A stretch of 64,000 nucleotides of DNA, from positions 2,161,664 through 2,225,663 of the forward strand of contig KZ107840.1 of NCBI GenBank assembly GCA_002116315.1, given 5' to 3'. The translations under genes were made by a program, and so were the position numbers. Source of the stretch: Epicoccum nigrum. Its lineage: Eukaryota; Ascomycota; Dothideomycetes; Pleosporales; Didymellaceae. This document shows, one piece after another, positions 20,312 through 32,419 of this stretch. The notes under the pieces are model-generated. The model ran no database searches and had not been told where the DNA came from. It was given only the letters and a program-made list of their open reading frames with translations. The stretch's first letter is position 1. Each line of letters opens with the position of its first letter.

Positions 20312-21840
20312 TCACAACCTTCGATTCACAACTAGACGCCTTTGACGACAATCCGCAACACATACTCCACCAGCTCACTGGCTGAGCTTCCTTTGCCTAA
20401 CAAAAAGCTCACATGCTCGAATCTTCAATTCTCTATGCACATGACGACTACGCCCGTAGATATTGTCCTCTTCATCTGTGTGGACCACTACTCAGCATCA
20501 TCAGCATCTTCGTTTCTTTCCGTGCGACCCGCGTAGTGTACATAGGGGCGCAACACCATTTTCCAGCGAAATTTCCAAGCGGCAAGCAAGTGCAAGGGCT
20601 ACATGGCGTTACAAATGTCTAATTTCTATTCAAGTCACACTTCCTTTTTTCTATGGTGCAAAGCTTTTGGGGGTAGTGAGAGGGAAGAGGAGGAAAGGAT
20701 GCCCTTGATGAGAAGAAAGGAGGGGAGGGGAAGAGAGAGGAGATGAAAGGGGAGTAGACAGACCTTGTAGGTGACATATAGAGGACAATGGAGATCAATA
20801 TACTGTTAAAACATTTGCCCTTCTTAGTTGCGGTGAAGGAAGTTATGAGTCTGCTACTGTCGCTACCGTCGACACATTTTCTACACTGACTGTACGGTGC
20901 ACACGTCAGACGGCCCTGTCAGACTTTTTTGTCCATTTTCCCCTTAGGTTTCTCTAACAGATTTTCGAAAATGGCGGTCAACAAACGCATAAACGCTCGT
21001 TAAATTACCTTCGTGAGAGTAATGCTTAATGTAATCATTTTCCTCTATGCTCAATGCATGAAAGCTGATCACCGAGATCCACTGTAGGGCACGTTCCCCT
21101 GCCACAACATAACCGGCCGACCGGCTGACGGCATGCGATCAGTTCCTCAATCCGGTCATTTGTGCACTAGAAGTGGTGCCTCTTTCGATAGGCGGCTAAG
21201 ACGCACAATGGCTGTGATTGAGGGACGAGTGGTTTGGACACGGACGGACGGGGAGGCGCTGCGAGCGAGCGCTGAGGATGATGGGGTTTGTCCACGATAG
21301 ATAGTACTTGTCTTGTTTACCTTGTCAGTACTTTATGGTGGGGAACCTGCGGTTGAGCGTTTGAGTGGTAATATGAAGAAGCTTGCTTTACGGTTGAAGC
21401 GGTACGCACGGCTGTATACAGGGTTGGCAATGTGACTGTATCACGATAAACGACGAAGGCATCCTCAAGACCTGTTCAATATGGTGTAAAAGAGTGAAAC
21501 TTGTGGATGCTATGCAGGGAGAGATACCAAGGACGCGTGCTTGCTTGAGGTGATCTTTTCCCGGTTAAACAGCGTTGCACGTTTCTGCGATGAAGGGGTC
21601 ACAGTGCAATACGGACCCCAAGGCCATGAAGCTACGGGGTGACGCATGTTGATGGAGGCGAGGAGCTCATGGCTCGCCGTCGTGGCTCGTCATCGTGATG
21701 AGGCATCGTGATGAGGCATTGGGTGTGGAGGAGGCTGTTTCCGAGAGGAAAGTTACTGGAGATATCTGCTGGGTGTTTTGTGTCCTGAGATGGTATTTGG
21801 CCCTGTATCTCTCCCGAGTGACCGCAACGGCTCAACAATG

Positions 21841-22056
21841 CACGCTGCCTCTTGTTACGGCCGGCTGAACGCCGTGTACACGGCAAGATCGAGTAGGGAC
21901 GAACAAAGCCTATGTTCAACTTTGTGTAGCTGCAGAGCTATAGGACATGCTGAAAGAAAGAAGACATCCTTTTAGCTATGATTGTTTCTTGCCTCTTGTG
22001 AGTTGAATCATCTGGGAGCTGAGGTGGCCGGTTGGAGGTGACGAGATGCTGTAAGT
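21841..22056. mobile_element. MITE-like inverted-repeat element, copy 3
   Basis: The left end (CTTGTTACGGCCGGCTGAAC at about 21851) resembles the left end of copy 2, and the right end (GGAGGTGACGAGATGCTGTA at about 22033) resembles its right end. The inner motif GTGAGTTGAATC at about 21998 recurs in copy 4. End matching is weaker than in copy 2, so boundaries are approximate. Confidence 0.45.
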
Positions 22057-22552
22057 GTGGGGCGCGTTTCTTGCACTCTTTCGGGGTTCGATACCAAGTT
22101 GCCGCTGAGTGATGAATATGTATTGGGGATATTTGCTACCGCTGATGGCTGTGTTCTCGGTTACACGGGGGTGTGGGTGCTTTGTCGCACAGCAGTTGTC
22201 TGTACGACATCTCCTGTGCCCTATGGGTCTTCATTATTTGTTGGACTTGAGAGCACTTTGCTTTCGCACCATCATGTACAAAAGCGTCAAATGCATACAT
22301 AGCTGTGCCAAATCACGGTTCTCGGAACCATGTGGGGCTGGCTGTGAGAGCAGCACCACAACATATCGAGGTATGCTGGTCTATCCAACCGACGGACGTG
22401 CGTATATTTGGCCTAGTCTTCATCGCTTAGGCTTGCAAGCTCAGTGGCGGATTTACAGGCCGCTCTATCCATTGGCTGGGTTACTAAGGTTGGTTATTAC
22501 ACAGACCTGCGTCCACGGATGCTGTGCGATGTGTCAACTTAGCATAGAGCGG

Positions 22553-22740
22553 TACTGATATACAGCACCTTGTCACCGCCTACCGAATACAACGTAGAAA
22601 ATTAGTGAATAGCACAGAATCGTAGAGTTCTGTGAGAAAGAAGTTACTTTATTCACCGATTTTGCTTTTTGCTTTTTGCTTTTGTGAGTTGAATCCTCCA
22701 ATAGGCCACGGTCGGGGCTGGCAAGGTGCCGTATATCAGT
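22553..22740. mobile_element. MITE-like inverted-repeat element, copy 4
   Basis: Positions 22554-22573 match the reverse complement of 22721-22740 at 18 of 20 bases (ACTGATATACxGCACCTTGy), and the similarity continues weakly inward. The interior holds three tandem TTTTGCT units near 22661-22683 and the motif GTGAGTTGAATC shared with copy 3. No open frame. Confidence 0.6.
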
Positions 22741-24201
22741 CTTCCGACATCCAACGCCGTTAATGGCTCAATTGCTTGATTGGCAAAGAGAGACACCACT
22801 TCGAAATGGATCAACAAGATCCCGGGAATCGTTTTGACACTTCCCACGAGATTCTCCGCGGGGACCTGCCAAGTGACCAGAATGATCAGCGCCGATGTAA
22901 CACAGCAAGCATTAGACATGAGCCCACACAAGCCACCTACATGGACTTACAGAAGCGCGTATACTCGACTGCATTTGAGAAGCTTGTACTACGCCCTCGG
23001 ATCAGGCGAACCGAGAAATCTGACCGAAATCCAACACTCTGACTTGCATGCAACGAATCACAAGGTGTCAAACTGAATGACCATGACTTCCAGCCGCGTT
23101 CCGATGGTGTTGGGTTCCCTAAACCAACGAGACGCGGCATTCTTTCAATGCATTCCAGATAGTGGCACAGCATCAACCGCTCATAAGCGCTCTACCGCAT
23201 GCAGCGCCGACTATCACAGACGGAAACTACACGCCAGCGGCCATTTCCTAGAACAAGGGCGCACGCCACTCCTATCGTCAAAACGTAATACCGAACGTGG
23301 AAGTTGTCACGAATCATTTACACTTACGCCGTTACTAAGATTGCTTGAGACCACTAAAGGCGTTCAACAAATCCTTCTTTGGCTGTCACAGATAGCTGCG
23401 CTGATGGATGACAGAATATGGTAGTGTCTGGTAGGAGCGGGGGGTGGACGCTTTGGCAATGGTCGAAACTGCATCGAAGGTAGGTGTTCTACGACTAACC
23501 AAATATAGTTAGTTGTTCCCGAAAGTAAGCATTCTGGCCAGCGCCACGCCATGTTTTGGGATTCCGCAATAGGAAGGAGGAAGGAAATACGGGCGGAACG
23601 TAATAATGCCAAGAGTCTTCATGTGCATCCTTCACGGTCATCATATTGCAACAACGGGAAGCGTGGGTGGGCGTTCGCAGTTGAGCTGAATTGCCAGGTG
23701 GAGGAGAGCAACAAACAAGGATGAATAGGAAGGGGAAACACAGCTTTTTGATCCTGCACAGGTTTTTATCGTTCTTGGCAATGCAAAGCTTTCCAAGAAC
23801 ACGCACCCGCTGCTTGGTGGGTCTTGTTGGCGCCATGGTGCGTCTTACCGAGGCTTGTGCATCGACTCGCCTCTCGGCGGTGATTGGCGCGCGCGGAGGA
23901 TGGTAACAGCTATCGCGCACGCGCCTGTTGGTTTGGGGAAAATGGAGGGCGGTGGCACCGTGATTGGCGATGTAGACCTGCCGTATCAAAGCTAGATTAT
24001 GGCGTTTATCTATACTATTACGACCTCCTTCCTGATCGGCATACTCAGGCGGCCAGTCCGGGCACACGACACCTGAACTACTCTTGCGTGCTTTCACTCA
24101 AATACTCATAAACTGGGGATTCCCAAAGTTGTTTTCTGCGTTGTCGCTCCCCACTTCATCACCCCACCTCCCCAAGTCTACTCAGTAGCACGACCATCAC
24201 C

Positions 24202-26171
24202 ATGCCTACTGGTGACAACGACGCCGTTGTAAGTTACCCAGTGGCCCACATGTGTACCTGTGCCTGTTCTTACCCTCTTGCAGCAAGTCGTCGGCTTGGA
24301 CCCGGCTCTTATCGATGCCTCTGGCGATCCCCATCGCAAGAATCCCGCTCTTCACACGGATGAGCCACCGCCTTTCCTCGTTTCTGAGGGGAAGCCTACC
24401 CTTCAGGAGAGCTACCTAAGTGACGAGGGGCTTCCTACTGAAGAGGAGCTCGCCACACTTGAACGTGTTGGCGCTGGCATTCCCTGGAGGATCTACACTA
24501 TCGCCTTTGTCGAGCTTGTCGAGCGCATGTCTTACTACGGATGTGTTCAGGTTTACTCCAACTTCATCGCTAAGCCGAGGCTTACCCCCACCGGTATGGC
24601 CGTCGACCCTGATGATGTCGATGCCCAGCCCGGTGCCCTTGGACTCGGAAAGCAGGTTGCTTTCTCTTTGACTACCTTCAACGCTTTCTGGGTATACTGC
24701 TGCCCTCTCCTTGGAGCCTGGATCGCCGATACCTACCTTGGACGCTATAAGACTATCATGTACGCGGTCGTCATCGCTGAAATCGGTCACATCATTCTCG
24801 TCGTCTCTGCTCTTCCTGCAGTTCTCGACAATCAACAAGGATCGCTTGCTGCTTTTATCATTGGGTTGCTCGTCATGGGACTTGGAACCGGTTTATTCAA
24901 GCCTAATATCTCACCTTTGATCGTTGAGCAACTTGATACCGATACGCTCCAGGTCGTGGAGAGGGACGGCAAGCGCGTCATCATTGATCCTGCCATCACA
25001 ATCACCCGTGTCTACAACTACTTCTACCTCTTCGTCAACATCGGCGCCTTGGCTGGTCAGCTGGGCATGGTCTATGCCGAACGCTATGTCGGCTTCTACC
25101 TGTCCTTCCTCATCCCTACCATCTTCTTCCTCTTCTGTTTCCCTGTCATGATTCTTTGCAAGAAGCACTACATTCTGCGTCCTCCAAGTGGCAGCGTTAT
25201 GGGTCCCGCTTTCAAGCTGCTTGGCAAGGCGCTTGGAACTAGGAACTTGAAGAACTGGAACGACGGCAAGATGTGGGAGTCAATCAGGCCCTCTGCTCTC
25301 GGTGCCAACAAGCCCTCCTGGTACAACTTCGACGATGCCTGGGTTGACGAGGTCGCCCGTGGTTTCCGTGCCTGCGGTGTGTTTGTTTGGGTCCCCATCT
25401 TCTGGCTCGCCTATCGCCAGATGGACTCGAACTTGACTCAGATGTGCTCGAATATGGCTCTCCACGGCGTTCCTAACGATCTCCTCTCCAACCTGGATCC
25501 TATCTCTATCATCATCATTGTACCGAGTAAGTCTAATTCCAAGTGGCGTTGAGGCGCAAGTGCTGATGTTTTGATTAGTCATGGACACCCTTGTCTACCC
25601 CTTCCTGCGCAAGAAGGGTATCAGGTTTACTCCTCTGAAGAAGATTTGTGCTGGTTTCATTATCTCATCTTTCTCCATGGTCTGGGCCGCCGTCCTGCAG
25701 CACTACGTCTACAAGACCTCCGGATTCTATGCCGACCCAACTATGAAGGAGTACAAGTCTCCCATCAACGTCTGGGCTGTTATTGGTGTCTATATCCTGA
25801 TTGCTATCTCTGAGATCTTTGCCTCTGTCACAACTCTCGAGTACGCTTTCACCAAGGCTCCCAAAAATATGAGGTCTCTGGTCATGGCTGTCCAGCTTTT
25901 CACGACCGCTTTCTCAGCTGCCCTTGCTCAGGCCTTCACCCCCTTGACCGCCGACCCCTACGTTGTATGGAACTACAGCAGTGTCGCCGTCATCGCGTTT
26001 GTTACCGGTATTCTCTTCTGGTTTGCCTACCGTAATATGGACAAGGAGGAGGAGTCACTTAACATGCTGCCCACTGGTCATGTTGGCAACGCCGCTCAGG
26101 CAGCTGATGTCGAGAGGCGCATCAGCGTCACCGGCGAGGTGGAGAACGAGAAGAAGACCGCGAGCTACTAA
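24202..26171 (+). CDS. PTR2: PTR2-type proton-coupled oligopeptide transporter (POT family)
   Basis: Three exons, 24202-24228, 24284-25526 and 25579-26171, give 620 residues. The tiny first exon encodes MPTGDNDAV; the introns carry GTAAGT donors. The protein shows the POT/PTR2 features: ERMSYYG in TM1 (the fungal equivalent of the ExxERFxYYG proton-coupling motif), GAWIADTYLGRYKTI (PTR2 signature 1) and FYLFVNIGALAGQLGM (signature 2 region, usually FYxxINxGSL). About 12 membrane helices are visible. It imports di- and tripeptides with protons across the plasma membrane. Pyrimidine-ending codons (GTC, ATC, CTT) are strongly preferred, suggesting a well-expressed gene. In yeast PTR2 is regulated by nitrogen and by Ubr1/Cup9; nothing in the sequence shows whether this holds here. 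Confidence 0.95.
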
Positions 26172-27053
26172 GCGCTTTCAGTGCAGTGCTGTTCTGTCAC
26201 CGCAGCGGCATACATATACCTCCTACATAGCCACTCGTTTGGTCTACGATGTATAGTATGCACTCCCGTTAGAGGGCTAACGATCTATAAACTCTTAGTA
26301 ACTTAATAAATACCCAGATCTGCTGCAGGATCAATGTTTACAATGTTACAACTTCCTTTGCAAAGTGTGCTGATGCTATGTGCAGTTCTCTTGAGTAGTG
26401 AGAACATGTGATGCTGGGCGTTTCGACTCAAATCTCACTGTCGTCAGTGTGTTCTTTGCAGCATCTTTTCCGCAGTTGCGAAGTCGCCGTACACAATAAA
26501 GCGCTGCAGGGGTTTCGTGTTCGAGCCCACAATGTTGTCACAGCAAACCGACGTACATGAGCTTGGCTATCTATGTGCATTGGCGCTATCAAAGCACTTC
26601 TCTCAACGATCCAGCCTCGGCGAAGCTTCCGTACTTGCCACTTCGGGTTATTGCTGACCGTATCTCCCGTCACGGCTTGCCACAAACATCGCCTAGTCCT
26701 TCCATATACATGTCCACCTCGGCGGTGCCATTCGACACAAAGCACAAAACCCACATACTCCATCAGCCGTTCAGCACAACCCGCGTCATACCGACCTTCG
26801 CGCTGATCATGCCCATATTTACCCCGCACACAGCAGCGCCAACCCCAGATCATGGCCCCCGGATCCACATCTCGACACTTGCTACTCGCTGTACGCACGT
26901 TGCTGAATGCAAGGGAGAGCTGCAATTGCCGGATGCGGGAACCCGTGGCAGTTGAATTCGGCGGTAGAATGCGCCGAAGATGTTTTTATAATGAGACGAC
27001 TGCCGTGAAAAGGTGTGAATGATCAGCAGTCACATTACTTCGGCAATTCCAAC
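26172..27053. other. Intergenic region between two transporter genes
   Basis: No supported gene. The first 150 bases are AT-rich 3' flank. Overlapping frames on both strands at 26428-26955 have no family features. A tRNA-like fragment near 26510 (GTTCGAGCC) does not extend to a foldable tRNA. Confidence 0.5.
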
Positions 27054-28697
27054 ATGGCGACTACAGGACTTGACGTGAAGAATGGCGTGTTGTTGGACAA
27101 CGAGCAGCGCGTTGAGAACATCAACGCGGAGAAAGACTCCCTTTCGTCTGGCGGGATCGAGGCGCAACGCGTCGAGCTGGATGAAGCGGAGGCGGCTCGC
27201 GTTCTGCGTAAGGTCGATTACCGGCTTGTACCGATGCTCTCGCTTCTTTACCTAGTCGCTTTTATCGACCGGTCGAACAGTATGATTTTTCTGCTCTAGT
27301 CTGAGGATCTGAATACTCACACTTGACAGTCGGCAATGCAAAAATCGCTGGAATGGACAAAGACCTCAGCCTGCGGGGCTTGCAGTACAACACCGCCGTC
27401 ACACTGTTCTTTGTTCCCTACACACTCCTCGAAGTCCCTTCGAACATCATTCTGAAGCAGATGAAAGCCTCGCACTGGATGGCCATACTCATGTTCTCAT
27501 GGGGGTTGGTAATGACGCTCATGGGGCTTGTCAATAGCTATGGAGGATTGCTAGCAGGTCGTTTCTTTCTTGGTGTCACTGAAGCCGGGTTTTTTCCAGC
27601 CGCGACATTTCTGCTTACGCTGTGGTACCGACGTTTTGAGCTGCAGCGGCGCATGGCTGTGTTCTATGTCGCTGCGTCGCTGGCTGGTGCGTTCTCAGGA
27701 CTCCTGGCCTACGGAATTGAGAAGCTGGATGGTAGATCTGGTATCGCTGGATGGCAATGGATCTTCTTGCTCGAGGGGCTGATTCCGGTCGCCCTTTCTC
27801 TGATAATTTGGAAGGTCTTGCCAAATGATCCTGAGACAGCTTCGTTTCTCACACAGCCTGAGCGAGACCTACTGGTCCGCCGCCTGCAGGATGATTCTGG
27901 CAGTGGACAAGGAAAAGCTACCAACAACGATAAGATGGGCAAGCAGCACATCATTGCTGGACTTTCAGACTGGAAAATTTGGGCAGGCGTTGTCATCTTT
28001 TGGGGTAACACTGTTGGCGTTTATGGGTACGTCTATCACTTGGGCGCAAAGAATCTCTTGTACTAACGCCCGCAGATTCACCGCAACAGTCCCGACCGTC
28101 ATCAATGGGCTCGGTTACTCCAGCGCAAATGCCCAACTCCTGACGATCCCAATTTACGTCTTCGCCGCAATTGTCACCCTCATCTGGGCCTGGGGCTCCG
28201 ACCTGACCCAGGTGCGCTCGCCCTGGATCATCGGCGGCTATAGCATTGCCATCGTAGGCTTCATCGCGCAACTCGCCATCCCGCACCCAAAGTATCCCGG
28301 TGTCACTTACGGCTTCCTCTTCCCCGTGGCGGCGGGCTTGTACTGCCCCTTTACTTGCCTGGTGTCGTGGGTAGCCAATTCGCTGGCGCCCAGCTCGAAG
28401 CGCGCGGTCGGCATGGCACTGCTCATTTCTATGGGCAACATGGGTGGTATCATGGGCAGCAATATCTACCTCGCGCGCGAGAAGCCAAAGTACACGACTG
28501 GTTTCGCGGCCAGTCTGGCTATGTGCGTTGCTGCTATCGCTATGACGTTTGTTTTGCGCTGGGCGTATGCGAGGGAGAATAGGCAGAGAGACCAGATGAT
28601 TCAAGAGCATGGCGAGGAGGCGGTCAGGGCGAGGTACACGGATGAGGAGATGTTGATGATGGGCGACAAGAGTCCCTTCTTCAGGTATACCTTGTAG
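27054..28697 (+). CDS. MFS permease, anion:cation symporter family (Dal5/Tna1-like)
   Basis: Three exons, 27054-27279, 27330-28026 and 28076-28697, give 514 residues; introns are 50 and 49 bases with canonical ends and a TACTAAC branch site in the second. The sequence has the hallmarks of the fungal anion:cation symporter family: RKVDYRLVPMLSLLYLVAFIDRSNIGNAKIAGM in TM1 (residues about 55-87), FLGVTEAGFFPAATFLL in TM4-5, and WQWIFLLEGLIPV. Members carry organic anions such as allantoate, nicotinate, pantothenate or tartrate with protons. The exact substrate cannot be read from sequence. An upstream GTG-initiated extension at 27015 is not used because the ATG at 27054 is the first in-frame Met with a suitable context. 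Confidence 0.92.
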
Positions 28698-29645
28698 GGT
28701 CATTCTCAGATATGTCCCTGAATCTAGAAGCTTGTCGTTAAATCACCATAAGAATTACAGAATCCAAACTGTTTCTTACCTCCCGCGCTCAGCGTGAATC
28801 TAGTTCAAACTCTATACCCCACATAGATTACTCTACAGCGTCTCGCACGGCGCACGCCCCACGGAATATGTCTTCGATCCATCACCGACCGTTCTCCTGG
28901 CCTCTATCTGAGCAAACTTCGATTTTATTTGTGCATGCCGACGCCGGAATTGTGACCGTCAGGCCAGATCTTGGAGCGCCTGACAAAGATGGGTGGCCCC
29001 ATCAACCGTTCAGGCTCGATATGTGCTGACATTGAGATTGGCTTGCGCAACAGACGTCATTATTGTACTTCGGTGTTCACAAAAAGCTGAAACGAATTTC
29101 CATCGCAGGCTGCCTAACCCCGGGATCGACCAGGCGGAATCTTGTCGGCCAATGGGTGCAAAACCCCAGCGGCCCCACAACTTCCTTCTTCGCAGCCAAG
29201 ACACCTTGAGACTTTAGGCGTCCATTGCGCAGCAGGTGAAAGTTGAGGCTCATTTCCGTCGATCGTGACGTTCTTGTGCTGATTTAGGGAAGACGTAGTC
29301 AGGGGGCCCCACTGTTTGCCTGAAGATTGTAAGGGCTCTGCACGGAGTTCATGTTACACATATTGCACTTTGTGCTGGTTATGACTTCACTCTATTGTAT
29401 CTTTGGAGGGCAAGGCAGATTCGGGGTTTCTTGGATCTTTTTTTGCGAGACTCTTGCCGGTGATTAAGAATCAAAGGAAACAGAGTTGTATGTATAAATG
29501 GCCGTCGTTTTCAACCAACTGATACTGCACCAAACACACAAATTCAAAGATAAGCTCAAGGATAAGCTCGCAAATTCCTGCATTCTAACTTCCATTTCTT
29601 GATAACAACTCACACCGTTTCGTTTCAAGATCTACCTTACCCATC
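28698..29645. other. Intergenic region and promoter of secreted-protein gene
   Basis: No supported gene in about 950 bases. The promoter of the next gene with a clear TATA box at 29493-29499 lies at the right end, followed by an A/C-rich leader (about 29520-29640). Confidence 0.55.
29493..29499 (+). promoter_or_regulatory. TATA box of secreted-protein gene
   Basis: TATAAAT lies 147 bases before the start codon at 29646, in a position suitable for transcription starting near 29525-29550. The strong match fits an inducible gene. Confidence 0.55.
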
Positions 29646-30359
29646 ATGTACACCACTCTCACCTCCCTCGCCACCCTCAGCGCCTTCGCTTCCGCAGCAA
29701 TCATCCCCTCCAAACGCGCTGATCCCGGACCAATGGTTTGGAAGTCTCCTGACGGTGGCAACACAGCCGTACGTTTCGGCGACGGCAAAGTGTATGTGGG
29801 CAGCTGCGATCCTACAAGTGTGATCGCCACGGTGTACGACAACTGTTACGGCGAAGGCTTCTGCAATTCTGCGTCCTGGAGCATGCAGTGCATTCAGAGC
29901 GACGCGGCGACTCATACTGTCACCATTACTGCGCCGGAGGGCCAGTATCAGCCGTGGATAAAGAATGGGTTGGTGGAGGCGATGCAGGCTGCGTTAGGTA
30001 CAGAGGGAGTTACGGAGACGAAGACGATCAATGCAATGAGCGGGGGTGGGTGTGTTGGGTGTCCGTGAGTATTACCTTCGGCCTGATGGGTAGTGATGCC
30101 AGAAGAGGTTGCTAACATGCCCAGTTGGACATCCAAGTCTATCAAGGTTCATTATATGCCGAGCACCATTGGGATTTCGCATCTCAACGACGGGACAGTG
30201 CCCGATGTCATTACTTTGAACATCGTGAATGAGGACTCCAAGAACGATGGTGGGATGTGTGAGATTCTTACTGGCATTGGTGGTGCTATTGCGGGAAGTG
30301 TGAACGGCGTGGCGGGAGGAATCTTCAGTTTGAGCGGCTTGGCCTGTAAGGCTATTTGA
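29646..30359 (+). CDS. Secreted cysteine-containing protein of unknown function
   Basis: Two exons, 29646-30064 and 30125-30359, separated by a 60-base GTGAGT...CCCAG intron, encode 217 residues. Residues 1-18 are a signal peptide (MYTTLTSLATLSAFASAA); a Lys-Arg at residues 23-24 (PSKR) fits Kex2 processing of a short propeptide. The mature chain has eight cysteines (GSC, DNC, GFC, MQC, GGCVGC, GMC, LAC), with CVGC as a close pair, so four disulfides are possible. The C-terminal part is Gly-rich (GIGGAIAGSVNGVAGG). I do not recognise the family. Small size, signal peptide and even cysteine number resemble fungal secreted effectors or surface proteins, but no known effector motif is visible. 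Confidence 0.78.
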
Positions 30360-31032
30360 GTCGTCATCCGAGGCCGGTTTCTATCTTCAGAGTGGGAGCT
30401 TGAGGCGTCATGTAAGAGCTTTCAAAGGTGTTTATTATCTTCAGCAGTGTAAGCATGCGGCTTGGTTAGCTGTGTATTTTACTTTTCTTTTGACGTTGTA
30501 AGCTTAGACTATTAGTATACAAGTATACAAGTATTCTCTTAATTCTTTTTGATTCTGTCAAAGTGGCTATTTAATACAGTATACCCATCTAGCTCCGAGC
30601 AGCCATTTGGCACAATGCAAGAATCACATAAGCCAGCGGCCTGTTCAGAGTGCATTAATTTTAGATTTTAGGTCACTAGACCGGAACCTATAAGATTCAC
30701 TCACTGTCTGTCAGCTGTGTTTACTCCCCACTGTTAGAAGGAGCATTCCTAGGTCACCTCAGAGGGCAGTAACACGTGAGTGCTTACATCCCAATTGGGA
30801 CTAGTTAATTTACTTTCAATAGGCATCAGAGGGCACTCTCAGAACGATCACTCCTACTCTCCAGCTCCTCACGCCAATCGCTTTGCCCAGCAGAGAGTTT
30901 CTATGAGACTGTCAAGGTGAAGGCTACATCGTGGCACCAGCGCAAGGTCGAGCCACCATCAGTTACCTTGCTTGCAGTACTACCTTCGGAGACGGTCACA
31001 GTCTTAGCAGTAATTATTTCAACACTCAAATA
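30360..31032. other. Intergenic region
   Basis: No supported gene. AT-rich 3' flank to about 30560. Two short related segments with CAGAGGGCA (about 30759 and 30827) are seen. The promoter and leader of the next gene occupy the last 150 bases. Confidence 0.45.
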
Positions 31033-31934
31033 ATGGCGGATCTGCGACATTTACGCAGAAATGGCTCCGTCACACCAAAACCGGCCATAGAAGTTACAAC
31101 ACCTCCACAGCCAAACATCAAACCGCTCAAACCCTTTCGCTTTCTTGATTTGCCAGCTGGTATATATCTCTTCTCCATACTGACGCGGCGAGGGTCTGAC
31201 TTTCCATAGAATTGCGTCTCCGTATCTATGACTTTGCCCTGTGCGACTTAGAAGTTAAACAACGCATCCGTCTCTACCACTTCTGGTATACGCCTCCCTC
31301 AGCACTCTACCGGAAACGCTGCTTCATGGGCCTAACTCAAGTCAACCGCACCCTCCGCAAAGAATTCTCTCCGGAGAAATACCACTCCTATTATTACCCC
31401 GAGATTGCGTATACCGAGTGGCCGCTCTTCGCCCGAGCCTTTCCCTTCATGTTCTCTTCCCTTCCTTTCGATTTACCCGGAACCCTAGCTGCACTTGAAG
31501 CCGCTTCCCCAATGGATATCGACATACTCCCCGTGGTGCGAATGAATTTGACAGGGCGAACCTACGCCATCCGCAACTTAGCGGATCCCAAAACTGGCTC
31601 GATTCGCTGTCTGCAGGTCTGCGCCTGCTTGCAGAAATACACGGACGGCCTCTTCATCTTCGACGCTATTCGAGTGAAGGCCAGTGTGGGATTGGTGGTT
31701 GTGACGTTTGGGCTCAAGGAGGGCGTGAGTGCACAGGCGGATATGCAGTTGTTGAAAACGATCTTTGAGAAAATGCTTGGCTGGTCGGGGCTTATGCGCA
31801 GTAATAATGTGAGGGTTGTGTGCGAGAGTGGGGAGCTTACATTTTGTGCTGGCGGGCATCGGCAGGGGATGCGTGCGCAGGGGGTTTGGACAACAAGAGC
31901 GGGCCATAGGGTTGGCGAGGTCTGGCGTTACTGA
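31033..31934 (+). CDS. F-box-like protein of unknown target
   Basis: Two exons, 31033-31159 and 31210-31934, give 283 residues. Splicing of the 50-base GTATAT...CATAG intron restores FRFLDLPAELRLRIYDFALC, the LPxELRxxIY block that marks the F-box-like N-terminal segment of a very large fungal family. The remainder has no repeats such as WD40 or LRR; it includes a VNRTLRKEF segment that is common in this family after the first block. Such proteins may recruit substrates to SCF ubiquitin ligases, but many have no tested function. The intron position inside the LPAE block is commonly seen in these proteins. Confidence 0.75.
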
Positions 31935-32269
31935 TGGTGCAGTCCGTAAAGATGGGATACAATAATCAATAGATATGCTATGCTATGCTACGCTCCAACG
32001 ACAGCTAGTTTAAATGCAACAGACCCTCCAAACCCTTTCCCACCTTTCGTGTCATAAGTAAGTCTAATCACAGTTAAAAAGGAAACATTCAAACCACAAC
32101 CTGACATGGGGTATGCCACGCTGCGATATCCACCAAACAAGAACAGCCTCCACCTTCTAACCAGCTAGCAGGCGAGTAGCGTCACAGACTCGCCCATCCA
32201 TCTATAGATTCGCCCATTTCTCTCTCTCCAGTCATGAAGCCAAAACAGGAGCACGAAAAAAAACTTCAA
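31935..32269. other. Short intergenic region between convergent genes
   Basis: AT-rich 3' flanks of the F-box-like gene (plus) and the RasGAP gene (minus). Short ATGCTATGCT-type repeats lie near 31974-31990. No gene seen. Confidence 0.5.
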
Positions 32270-32419
32270 CTACGCGTCCTTGGACACGCTGTTCAGCAGC
32301 TCGCCCTCGCTCTTCCTGCGCCGAACCTCCTGCGTCGTCTCGCCCTTCGACGACTGACCGCTCTGACTCTGGCTGTGGCTCTGGCCCGGCCTGGCCCCGC
32401 CCGTGAACCAGCCATGTAG
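32270..32419 (-). other. Possible readthrough extension of the RasGAP frame
   Basis: Directly after the TGA stop the codon is CTA, giving the TGA-CTA context known to favour readthrough. The frame then stays open for 49 codons, Gln/Ser-rich at first and ending in EVRRRKSEGELLNSVSKDA before TAG. The composition looks coding, matching the style of the upstream tail. Splicing is an alternative, but the only donor near the stop (GTTCTG) is poor. Confidence 0.35.

Larger units (their letters stand above)
20312..24201. other. Long intergenic region with two inverted-repeat elements
   Basis: Nearly 3.9 kb between two plus-strand genes, with no supported gene. It contains a purine-rich stretch at about 20680-20755, a 14-base tandem duplication (GTGATGAGGCAT type) at about 21694-21721, and MITE-like copies 3 and 4. 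The 200-codon minus frame at 23495-24097 has no family features and no partner exons. The last 100 bases are the likely promoter of the peptide transporter gene. Confidence 0.5.

Noticed and set aside
22060..22110. tRNA-like T-arm (GGGTTCGATACC) near 22085, and similar ones near 26515 and 47160
   Set aside because: The flanking sequence does not fold into a cloverleaf and no A-box at the right distance is visible.
23495..24097. A 200-codon minus-strand frame between MITE copy 4 and the peptide transporter gene
   Set aside because: No recognisable domain, mixed composition, overlapping frames on the other strand and no sign of partner exons.
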